Shown: one piece after another, positions 30,663 through 40,739 of the stretch
Layout of the letters: every line of letters begins with the position of its first letter
How positions within the stretch are numbered: position 1 is the stretch's first letter
NCBI RefSeq assembly: GCF_035222485.1
Contig: NC_085924.1
Span: forward strand, 62,001-126,000
Reading direction: 5' to 3'
Length of the DNA: 64,000 nt
Origin: Podospora pseudoanserina
Taxonomy: Eukaryota; Ascomycota; Sordariomycetes; Sordariales; Podosporaceae
Program-made: the position numbers and the translations under genes
Notes under the pieces: generated by a model
What the model saw: only the letters and a program-made list of their open reading frames with translations
Databases searched by the model: none
Told to the model about the DNA's origin: nothing

Positions 30663-32131
30663 GATGTTCTTTGTGATGACGATGATCCACGATGATCGTG
30701 GGAACAAGACAAGGCTACAAAACAGGTCGAGTCCAGGTCTAAATACCTGACGGGTCTTTGTATTCTGCTATTCTTGTCATTCAACCTTGGGTCAGAGCGG
30801 CAGCCGGCCTACAGGATGCATTCCCAGCGTGGTTGCCGCCACCGCGTTCATAGCTCCCCTTTATCCAGACATCATCCACGTCGGCATGACCTGCTTGGGC
30901 CTTCGTCCCAGCTCTATATCCCCGCATTCTTGAGTGTTTGGTTCGTCCAATAACCATACTTCTCCCTCCCCTCAATCAAATGTTTCTACCTCTCAAAGAT
31001 CTTTTACTGGCTGCTGAACAATCACTAGGTAAATAGAGGACACATCCATTCTGCCACATGCGGCAACTTTGATACCGATTGGTTGCCGCCAGGATTTCAT
31101 ACAAGGCCTGAACAAACTGTAAGTAGGAAGACAATCTCTAGCAAGTACTCGGGTTGGTGGCCTTTCATTTAAGCTTCGTCTAAATCCCTGTGCACTACTC
31201 GGCTCTCCTTCCGAACCCGAGGACAGACCAGGAAACAACAGGTTGTCACGGCAGTTAAGCAATTGGATGGGCTTGTGTGCTGCATATCAAGCTCTCTCGC
31301 TTCTTGCTCGGCAAACCTCGTTGACACCGGCAGATTGCTCTAGATTGAGTGGGGCATTCGGATGTGAGTTCCGCTGTCGGTAGAGGCAAGGGGAATGCCG
31401 GAGGTAGGTTGTTGAAAGGGGGGTGAATGATCAACATTTACTGGGCAGAAAGATAGCTAGCTGTAAGCAAGTGGGCAAGAGTTCAGTTTTCGAACAAGTC
31501 TCTATTCATAGATTGCAAAGCTGGCTGCCCGAGCCTTCCTCCAGTGATAAGCGCATTTAACCGACGTACTGTTCTTGAATGATTCAAACAGTTGCGGGTA
31601 CGCTGTACTCGACCCTACCTACCTACCTTGCGTATCTAACTTATTGAGGCTCCGCTGTTTCGAGTGCTGAGAAAACAGGGGGTTAAATACCTGGTACCCC
31701 CGAGTTTCAGTAGGTATGTATATTTCCATCTCTATTCATTTACAAATTGAAAGTAGCTGTGTAAGCCCTATCGACAGATCTCCCTCACTCAAACGCCAAT
31801 AAAGCCATGATCCCCTTACCCCCGCCCGTAAAGTCAAGTTGGCTGCTTGTTCATATGTATCGTTATTCATTGCTGAACATCTCTGTGTTGTTTACTCTGA
31901 CCTCTTCGGGCGTGAGCCCTTCCAAGTGTTGTCTTTTCTGCGTCCCTTTTCCTCCCTACTCTTGCTGTTCCATTTTTCTGACGCTATCGAGTGTCGTTTT
32001 GGTACCTAGGCAGTAAACCTATTGACACCATCCCGGTGTCTATTTAAGCTCTGATCCCACCCGCTCGTGATCTCATTCGGGATTTGTGCATTCTGGTACC
32101 GAATCGGACTTGACGGTGAAGCTGTGAGACG
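30663..32131. other. Intergenic
   Basis: 1.47 kb including the DUF1996 promoter and the 3' side of the C2H2 gene. It contains a CTACCTACCTACCTTG run near 31614 and a pyrimidine-rich stretch near 31950. No gene or RNA recognised. Confidence 0.5.
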
Positions 32132-33337
32132 CTAGGTATCTTGCGACGGGCGATATTCCGGCGCAGAAGCCTCGCCTTCCTCGAGCGTGTAGATGATCCA
32201 CCGTTTTCCAAGCTGTGTAGACGGGATGGCAAGAGTCAAGGCTGTTGATGTCAGAGCTGGCCCTATGATCTTTGGTGATGGCCTAGTAAAAGTAAACTTA
32301 GGTGACATGGACCTGGGTACCTTTGGCTCCTTTGGCTTTAACTCCTTCATGGTCAACTGTGGCTGTGAAGGGGTGGATGGAATTGATTTTCGAGGTAGCA
32401 ATGAGGGTGACTCTGGAGCATCTTGCTCATCATCGTCGTCTTCGTCCTCCTCGGCCGCAGTTGAGGCTTCGCCTGTCGGTATTGCAGAAGAGGATTCAGG
32501 CCCCGGGTTTGATTTCTTGCCACTGCACGCCTTGACATATCGATGTCTCTGAAGCAATGGCAAGTTTTCTTTAGTCAGTTTCCTTAATAGGTACAAGATA
32601 GCCAAAAGACATACCTTGAGGGCATCTTTGCGTGAAAAGCACTTGTCGCAGTGAGGACAAGGAAACGGTTTTGTGGCTGAGTGTATCCTTCTGTGTCGTT
32701 TGAGATCGTGGTTTCGGCTGAAACACTGAGTGCAAATATCACATTTGAATGGTCGATCTTGCTGAGAGGACTCTCTTGACACCGGATAGACACTCCCTCC
32801 TACCCGCACGTTGAACTCATGATACGGCCCACCTGAACTGCCTATTGATGGGAGTGACGGAGGCGGTTGACCCAATCCTTGGGGCATATACCCTTGATGC
32901 TGATGAGCTACCATTCCGGCGGGCGGAGCTAGAGGCCCATTATGCGCGGGATAATGGCTTGGATGTAGTGAGGGGGGATACTGGGAAGCGGGCGGAAGAA
33001 GACTGGTGATGGGAGGAAGCTGACCTCCGAATCGGGATGGAGAGGATGATTGTGGCGGAGATCCGGGCAATGGCTTCCGTGCGTAATACTGTTCCTGGGA
33101 TCCCGAGTCTTGGTGTTGTGAAGATAGCTTTGAATTCCATGCCGGTTGGAACCCGGGGCTGCTGGCAGCGGATAAAGAGTAGGCAGAGCTGGGGGAGTGT
33201 AGGTCGCTTGCCTGGGGGCTTCTATCGTCGGCCCCAGAAAGCGGAAAGCCGGATGACGGCGGGAGCGAGAAAGGGGGCAGTCCATCGCGGTACTGTTGTC
33301 TTCTATCATAAGATCTCGGTGATGATTGTTCCGCCAT
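32132..33337 (-). CDS. C2H2 zinc-finger transcription factor
   Basis: Nuclear DNA-binding regulator, 379 aa after splicing. Exons 32615-33337 and 32132-32548; the 66-base intron (GTATGT...TTCAG) is a multiple of three and free of stops, so the unspliced frame is also open. The N-terminal ~195 residues are Ser/Pro/Gln/Tyr-rich (activation-type low complexity). Two adjacent fingers follow: finger 1 at about 200-219 (CFSRNHDLKRHRRIH core) and finger 2 at about 227-250, whose RKDALK-RHRYVKAC end is completed only by splicing and uses a Cys as last ligand. Next come an acidic EDEDDDDEQ run and Ser/Pro-rich tail with basic patches. The SRNHDLKRH...SRKDALKRH pair is a recognisable fungal two-finger type, but I cannot name the orthologue. 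Confidence 0.85.
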   Translation of the reverse strand: MAEQSSPRSYDRRQQYRDGLPPFSLPPSSGFPLSGADDRSPQASDLHSPSSAYSLSAASSPGFQPAWNSKLSSQHQDSGSQEQYYARKPLPGSPPQSSSPSRFGGQLPPITSLLPPASQYPPSLHPSHYPAHNGPLAPPAGMVAHQHQGYMPQGLGQPPPSLPSIGSSGGPYHEFNVRVGGSVYPVSRESSQQDRPFKCDICTQCFSRNHDLKRHRRIHSATKPFPCPHCDKCFSRKDALKVCLLAILYLLRKLTKENLPLLQRHRYVKACSGKKSNPGPESSSAIPTGEASTAAEEDEDDDDEQDAPESPSLLPRKSIPSTPSQPQLTMKELKPKEPKVPRSMSPKFTFTRPSPKIIGPALTSTALTLAIPSTQLGKRWIIYTLEEGEASAPEYRPSQDT

Positions 33338-34450
33338 TTCTTCAGCAATTCCCTACATAACACAGGAAAGTGAGATGTTCTGGGAAAGACAGAGAGTGTC
33401 CAGTGTGACTGGGCCCGTTAGTCCTGGTCCGCATCTCAGCTGAACAGACCCCCGTCCCTTGAACAGGTGTGGCTGCGCCGTAATAGGCATCGCGCAAAAC
33501 GCGCTTCCTTGGCGACAGCCTCTCAGAAGCTAGCACCGGTCATTTATTGCATGCCGAGCCCTGGTATTTCTTCTTTTTTACCTCATCCCGCACGGGAAGC
33601 CTAAGTCAGATGTGGTGCGACATTGTTGGACCCGTGGAAGCCACTGACAGAAGACTGAACACCGCAGACCATGGCGCGGAGTTGCAGCGGTACCCTTGGC
33701 AGAACGCCTCTTTTCTAAATCAGCATCATATACCTGACGTCTTGTTGAGATCCCCCCCTTGGCAGTCAGTCGTCTCTTATGCTTTCTGTGAGATGTCAGT
33801 ATCTGAGCTACCGATTCGGTCTCTGCCACGCCACCAAGAGGTCCCCTCCGATGGCTGGTACGTCGCTCACCTATCGAAGCTAAGAAGCACCCGGTGATGT
33901 ACATGCATGGCGTGACGCCACCAAGCCACGAAGACACCGAGTTAACTGAAAGACGGACGAAAAACTCCAGGAAGTGTCTTTCACGGCGCGGCGCCGGCCA
34001 GAACAATCCAGATGTTTCAAGTGCTGCGCCTCAGGTAGACTTTGGGGACCAATTATTGTGGATAGACTGGTGTAAGACGCGCGCCGTGTGGTCACACAAG
34101 CTGTCTGGGCGCTGAACATACATGTAAGCTATTTAGGTAAGGTGCGGAACGACACCGCCTGACATTGGGACCTCGCATACTGGCAAAAGAGGCAGAAGAT
34201 CATCATTATGAGGCTCTGCCGACCTCTTTGGTCACGAGCAGCCAACTCGGATTACTTTTGAAAGGACTGCAACATTTCGCTTCATCCAATAACAAACAGT
34301 TGGCGGGTTGGGCAATGTTCTTGCACACGGCTAGAGCAGTCTAGGGGTTCAGGGGGCGGGAATTGCAGCAGACTTCCCACCATTGCTTCATGTTTTATAA
34401 AGCTAGCTTTCGTCGCTGCAGTCAACAAATCGGAGACCATATCGATTTAA
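33338..34450. other. Intergenic: C2H2 factor promoter
   Basis: 1.1 kb upstream of the zinc-finger gene, up to the tRNA gene. No coding resemblance in the small frames; no repeat seen. Confidence 0.5.
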
Positions 34451-34542
34451 TCGGGTATGGTGTAGCGGTAACATCGTTGACTCTCACTTCTCAGAAGTGT
34501 CTGTTCTCTCAACAGCCCCGGGTTCGACTCCCGGTATCCGAG
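34451..34542 (+). tRNA. tRNA-Glu(CTC) with intron
   Basis: Cloverleaf with 7-bp acceptor TCGGGTA/TATCCGA (one G-T), A box TGGTGTAGCGG (34458-34468), anticodon stem GTTGA/TCAAC, loop C-T-CTC-A-C with anticodon CTC, T arm CCGGG/CCCGG, and B box GGTTCGACTCC (34521-34531). A 21-base intron (34487-34507) sits one base 3' of the anticodon, the canonical position. A T-run terminator begins at 34547. The D-loop and T-arm sequences match fungal glutamate tRNAs. Confidence 0.9.
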
Positions 34543-34719
34543 TCTCTTTTTTCCCACACTTTCTCACTTGCACAGACACATCATCTTGATACACATGCAA
34601 TTTTTTTTTTTTGGAAGACTGCCTCGCTATTTTTATGCTTTCTTGCTCAATCAAACCCATAACGCCCCCTCCCACAACTCCATTATTCAAACCCATCGAC
34701 GCCATTGTATGTGGCGAAA

Positions 34720-37376
34720 TTATGGCAGGCTCAGGAACAGCTTCAATAATTTGGGATAGATGGGCGTACTGTTACATGTTACTGTTAGCAGAGCTCTGAT
34801 GAAAACCAAGACTGTTTATTGAAGCTTACCCAAGTCCAGTGACTGGGTCCCAACCCTCTTTCACCGGGAAGCCGTTGCTCCCACATCCTGGGTTTGATCC
34901 AGAAGTGATGTCAGTGAACACTTCGGGATGATCATACTGCCTCGCTGTTAGCATTGTCTCTTCATCGCCCCTTTCGAGATACTGACCAAAACTTGGTGGA
35001 TAAACCCGACTGGCCGCTTGCCTCGGACTAATCTCTCCTCGTTGATCAGAGTAAGGATAGAAGCCCAAACCGGTACCGCCACCGAGGTACCACTCATGCT
35101 ATCAGCATATCCTCTGAGAACAACCCTGTAGTTGTCTCCAATGGCCGAAACATCAGGATAACCTCTGCCGCCTTTGTTGAACCTCTTGCCCCTCTCTTTT
35201 CCCAGCACACTGCCCAGCAAACTTGGCTCCCATCCCCACTGCGTGGAGGCTGCTGTAGCCGTTAGGTTGTATCCCAGCTCTGTGACGTTGGCCCGCTTCA
35301 AATACGCAGCCACGTGCTTCTCCTGCCATGGCGGCCTCATGAAGACATTTGAAAATCCCCCTCCAGAAGCAAATCTCTCTGTGGCTGTCTCGATGAACTT
35401 GCCCTTATTCTTGGGGTCGGCCTTGACCAGTGTAGCACCCACGCTCAAAACATAGGGACAGTTTCCCATGATTCTTGGAGAGAACACCTCTCTATTCGGG
35501 CCTAAACAGCCAGCCTGAGGGTCCCCCCTCCTTCCACCGACGCCATAGTCGCCAGAGGACTCTACCACAGTGACCCCCTGCAGTGAAAGCTTCAATATCT
35601 CCATGCACTGCCTGCGGGTGTAGGACTCTGGCCAGGCGTGTTCGAAGCCCGAATAGGAGATGGATATGACGTTTGTTGGGCGGTAAGTGCCGCACATCAA
35701 GTCGCCTTGGTAACCGTATCTGTCGTTGTTCGGGTTCGGGTACTCGGGATCGCGGCAGGAGTCGTCAGCACAATTTCCTGTCTGATTGAAGGCGGCCATG
35801 GTGCAAAAGGAGCCATCGATGGCGTCAAAGAAGGCTTTTTTCTCGTCAGTATTTTGATCAACGCACGTTAGCAATGAAGCCACTCACTATTGAAGAAGCC
35901 AGGGTATCTTGTATCAGCACGAGTCTGGTCTTGCTGGTACCATTCGTCGTCTGTTTGGAATAGAACAGTCTTTTGAGGCCATACCAACGGAATAGCCACT
36001 TGGAAATCAAGATTGGCCTCTTCTCCTGCTAGCTGGGGATCCTCAATCGGGCCCTCGGCGCCGTTGATCGACTTGAGTTCGGGATGAGTTCCTTTCGGGA
36101 TCCATGGAGCGACATATTTCCAATAGGTATCCATGTCTTGTTGATTGTAGTGCTGAGCGAGACCTTGAAAGATACCTAACTCGTTGCCTTTAGTCGCTTT
36201 CGTTCCAGCTGGGATTTGATACTGGTCTATCACTCATTAGCTGCTTACATCTCTCAGTCAAACATTTTGAACCTACTTCGGATACATTGAGGCGTGATGT
36301 CCACATCACAGCCCTCTGTTACCTCGAACTCATCTTCATTCTGGTCCGGCTGGATATTTCCGGCTGGTTTGGTGGCAGTAGGAGTAGACACGCTGGTGGT
36401 GCTTGTCGCCCCTGACCCTCCCTGTCCCTTTCCCTTGCCTCTGTCTTTGTCTTTATCCTTATCTTTGCCCCCCTTCTTTCGTCCTTTGCGGTCACCCGGG
36501 CGTCTTCCCTTCTCGTACCAACTATCGTACCAGACCGACCCTCTCCGTCCCACCATCCTCTTGACAATCTTCTCATCATATCCACCAGCCATCAATTTGA
36601 TGCCGGGAGTTATGTAATCAATGTGATGCGAAATGTTGTGAGGAACATGATATCTGTGAAGCATTTCGTCAGCAAGATGATCTGACATGGAAGGAACGCG
36701 TTGGAAAACAAGCGCTCACTCTGAACAGGCAATGTTTGTTACCCCAGATTCAGGGTGTTCATAAACATGAAACCGAGCAAAAAGCAGTTTCTCGACCTCC
36801 TGAACCGGCGCGTCGAACTGAATCCACTATTTCGCACCCGTCAGTACGTTAATGCCCTCAACTTCCCAACCACTCGACCTGTGTAAACTCACCTGCTTGT
36901 TCCCCGACAATCCTAGCCTTCTTTCTTCCACGCCCGAGGCCTTCAGCCACTGCTTGACCTCGCCCACCGCCTGTGTTCCCGGCGCAAAGAAGTCGACCAC
37001 CTCTCGAGCAGTCAAGTGCTTCCCGTAGTTCGGCGATTTCGGATCCGATCTACTCCGTTTTCACGTCAGCCTTTTCCCCAAATAAAAGAAAGAAAAACAG
37101 AAAAGTTACACACATGTCCATTAGCAACTTGTGCGCCCGCTCCTCCTTTTCCCGCCCCTGTTTCAAGCCAATTCTCACAGGCAACGCCACCCCATCCTTG
37201 ACCAGATCCCTCTTCACCCAGCCCTGGAGTTGCCCGTCATGCTGCCGTTCGTGAAGATCATGCGACCTCGGCACGATCAGAGGCCTCCCTGACCTCGCTG
37301 TCGTTGGGCCGCCCTCCACCAAAAAGGCCAGCCCCTGGACACTGGCGAGAGTAAGAAGAACTGATCGAAGAAGCAT
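34720..37376 (-). CDS. Secreted sedolisin (tripeptidyl-peptidase, S53)
   Basis: Acid serine peptidase made as a zymogen and secreted. I infer eight exons: 37114-37376, 36893-37049, 36720-36826, 36277-36653, 35888-36226, 34987-35834, 34830-34936 and 34720-34768. All junctions are GT-AG and the sum is 749 codons. Signal peptide MLLRSVLLTLASVQGLAFLVEG; S53 prodomain with SDPKSPNYGKHLTAREVV. Catalytic Glu and Asp lie in GEEANLDFQ (about residue 370), the oxyanion Asp in ESSGDYGVGG (about 507), and the nucleophile Ser in MSGTSVAVP. The Ca-binding end reads GWDPVTGLGTPIYPKLL, with a final LFLSLP. At about 230-260, between prodomain and catalytic core, is a low-complexity Lys/Asp/Gly insert (GKDKDKDKDRGKGKGQ), making it longer than most relatives (~600-690 aa). 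The exon 5/6 join was chosen to give NTFFDAIDGS. Confidence 0.87.
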
Positions 37377-38830
37377 GCTGAATGGGCTTTTCCGCCGGAG
37401 TGTCGAGGAATCAACGGAAAAAAAGAACACGGGCAACAAAGGGAATAAGGAAAGCAACAGAGTCGACGGAAGGAAGGGGAGACCCAGAGCGCATCGACTG
37501 ACCGAGGTAGCTTGACGGCACCGTTGATGACCGACGGGAGCTCATACTTATATTGATTCCCTAAATAGAACAGAGCCATCCTACAGTTTAATATCCCCGA
37601 TGTGGGCCTGGCCGAGGCCCTTTCCCCAATTCCAGGTTGCCTTCCCCTTGGAAAGTCACCAGCAGTTACATCCGATCCCCAGTTCCAGAAATGTCGTTGC
37701 ATACCTAATCGTCCTCCCATTGGAACGCAATGCACCTCTGCTGATATTGGACCTGACAAGGACAAGGCAATGCCACTGCGGAGGGCACGTGGCGAGTTAC
37801 ACAATCAATTTTCCCAGTTGCGTCCAGGTCCCTAAAGAAGCAATAACCTCACCAAGGTCTCGAAAAGCCACTACTATATAAAGACACTATTTTAAGCAAT
37901 GCCTTTCGATTGTTTTTTATCCCCGAGGACGGGCAATCTATTCTGCCGGGTCTTGCATCGGCAGCCCGCTTAGGTTCTCTGCATCCGAACCACTCAGATT
38001 GCTTAATGCCCGCCCCTCCCCCCTTTTCTCCCCCTGAGCCTGGACTATGGCGTCCTACCTAACCACCTAGGCAGGACACCACCAGCTATCATGACAAACA
38101 AATAAATGGAAATGTGGCAATTGAAAGCCAAAGGTTCTTGTTCAATCAGAAGATTTTCCTGCCGGTAGAGATCAATCCGGCAAGAGTGTGGATCGCAAGT
38201 GGCAACGCCGGATAAATGCCCCCAACGCAAGACATCATCATCTCTTTAACACCCGCCGGTACCAAACCTCAAAAAATAAATTGCTCGGAGCCTCGGAGGC
38301 GTACCGAAAACTCGACAGAACCACGCTTCGGCTTGAGCGTTGAACCGCCACAAGTGCCACGTTGGTACCCGGACTTGTTGGTTGACCCAGCGTGACGATA
38401 TCAACCTGAATCTATCGCACGCTACCTTGCCAAGACACTCTCCCGTTAGACAACTAGCGGTACCCGAACCCGATGATAAGTATCTCCGATGCTTCGGGTT
38501 TTTTTGGGCCCGTCCGTGTTGCAAGACACACGACTGCGAGACCTGAGGAACGATAATGCCTTTTGATCAAATTTTTCTTCTTCATTCAGCTCCTGCCGAG
38601 ATATGAATCCCAGGCAGCAGACTCACGGCTAAGATTATCCTATCCCAAAGCGTGGCCTGATCATATTACCGCCTCCTTTCTCTTCCCCTAATCCTCCGTC
38701 GCAATTCCATCCGGCCACCCATAGATAGTGATGACATTCGTTCCCATGAATGATGTCAAGGGGAAAAAAAGAAAAGGAAAAAAAAACCCAAAAAAAAAAA
38801 GAAAAACCAACCCCTTCAAAGCCAGCTCCC
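37377..38830. other. Intergenic
   Basis: 1.45 kb between the sedolisin promoter and the 3' end of the carboxylesterase gene. A purine-rich run of G/A (38760-38810) lies near the esterase stop on the plus strand, i.e. a T/C-rich 3' flank. No gene recognised. Confidence 0.5.
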
Positions 38831-40622
38831 TCAAATATGCAGAGCATCAATATTCGCAGCAATGTACTGCTTGGCCCCCTCACGGAAATCATCCTTCAGA
38901 TACCCGTTCCGGTTGTTGAAGAACTGAATGAGCCTCTTGTCCTTGGTGTTCCACGTCGGCCAGTTCTCCTTCACCTTGCTCTTGGCGCTCGTGCCGCCCG
39001 ACGCGTCGTTGGGGTCGAGGTTGTAGACAAAGTTGGCATAAAAGTTCTGGATGCTCTTGCTCGCGTAGTTGGGCAGGATGCCATAAAAGACCTGCAGCAA
39101 GTCGCTGCCGTGGAAAGTGCCCAGGATGGGGGTGCCCTCATTGTAGCTGGCCAGGTAGGACCAGACGGGGACGTTGGGGTTGGCGGCGATGGCGTACTCG
39201 ATGAACACACGGCGGGTGAGCGTGAAGACGATGTCGCCGAGGAGAGCAGCCAGGCGCTTGAAGCCGGGGTAGATCTCGTTGAAGAGGCCGGAACCAAAGG
39301 GTGAGCCGGCTGAGATCAGGGGCGAGTACTGGCTGACCAGGCCCTTGACCTGTTGCGCGGTGGCGCCGTGGAAGAAGTATCCCCTGAGGTAGTCTTCGAG
39401 GCGGCTGGTGGTGGTGACATTCTTCTGGAAAAGCGAGAAGAGGGTGCCCTCGTCTTCTTGGTCGCCGATGATCATGGGCACGGCGGCGTACTTGCCAGCC
39501 TTGACAAGACGGTCGGCGCTGTCGGTCAGAGCAACACCGTCAGGGCGAGGCAGGTAAGAAAGAGCCACCGAGCTGTAGGAGAGGATGGCCGGGACAGAGT
39601 TGGCGGTCTCGAGGAAAGTCTCGTAGGGCAAGTTGCGCAGGCAGTTGAGGGTGTCAGCAGCACCGCCGCAACCGGAACGGGCAACCACAGTGTCGTAGAT
39701 CTCCTGGCCCTTGGGGCAGTCGACGGGGTCAGCAGGGACAATGCTGCCCGAGTTCATGATGGCACCGCGGAACAGGGGCTTGCCCTTGTAATTGATGTTG
39801 CCGTCGTAGAGAGACATCTGGTTCCACACAGAAATGGCACCGGCCGACTCGCCCCAGATGGTGACCTTATCTGGGTCACCGCCAAACGCAGCAATGTTGT
39901 CGGCGACCCACTCAAGACCCATGCGCTGGTCAAGATGGCCAAGGTTGGCAGAGCCGTCCTGGAGGACTTCCTTGCCGGGCATGAAACCAAAGGCGCCCAC
40001 ACGATAGTTGACAGCAACAAACACGTAGGGCTTACCGGCGGCCATGGCATTGGAGACAAGCGGGCCTCCGTCATACATGGAGCTCCATCCAAGCTGCATG
40101 AAATGTTAGTCAAATGTTCTGAGCTTTCTCACCTTAAGGCTTTTTGCTTACCTCGAAACCACCACCGTAGATCCAAAACAGGACTGGCAACTTATCGCCG
40201 GCCTTGGTGCCAGCTGGGCGGATCACGTTGATGTTCAAGCAGTCCTCACTGATCTTGAGTGCCTTTTGAAACAGGGCAGTGTTGACAACCGTATCAATGA
40301 CTTTGGCGAGCAGATCCTCCGAGTCGGTATCGGCCAAGAACTGAGGGCAGGCAGCGGCGATGCCGCCAGCGTCGTATGTGCCGAACGAAGCGGTGGTTCT
40401 GACGGGAGGCTTGAGGCGGAGAGGACCAACGGGGGCTTCGGCGAAGGGAATGCCATTGAAGGCTTCCGTGTTGATGCGGCTGACACCGACAACATTGCCC
40501 TGAGCAATCGAGACAGTGGGCCTGGCTCTCTTCTCCAAAACCTGAGTGGGAGGCTCAGGGGGGGCAGCGAGGGCCTGGCCAACGAGGGCCGCGGCGGCGA
40601 CGAGAGTGGCGACGCCCTTCAT
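38831..40622 (-). CDS. Secreted carboxylesterase / lipase (type B, Candida rugosa-like)
   Basis: Extracellular alpha/beta-hydrolase cleaving carboxylic esters or lipids. Two exons, 40152-40622 and 38831-40093, joined in frame at GGGFE-LGWSSMYDGG; 577 aa. Signal peptide MKGVATLVAAAALVGQALA followed by a probable Kex2-like site (EKR). Domain marks: FNGIPFAEAPVGPLRLKPP near the N-terminus, SEDCLNINVIRP, oxyanion hole YGGGFE, nucleophile elbow IWGESAGAISV, an acid in GDQEDEGTLFS, and catalytic His in GTFHGSDLLQVFYG. Cys pairs suit the extracellular type B family. Substrate range (lipase, cholesterol esterase, feruloyl-type) cannot be read from sequence. Confidence 0.92.
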
Positions 40623-40727
40623 GGTGTTTGCCGGACAAGAGGGAACAGGAAGGGGTGAGAGGAAGATGGATGAGATTCCCTGGCTGACGAGTCCTCATAC
40701 CCAAGGAGGGCGGCGAGGGACGAGATC

Positions 40728-40733
40728 TATATA
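40728..40733 (-). promoter_or_regulatory. TATA box of the carboxylesterase gene
   Basis: CTATATAG on the minus strand, about 105 bases upstream of the ATG at 40622. Placement is plausible for a core promoter; no experiment or comparison supports it here. Confidence 0.4.
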
Positions 40734-40739
40734 GCTCTT

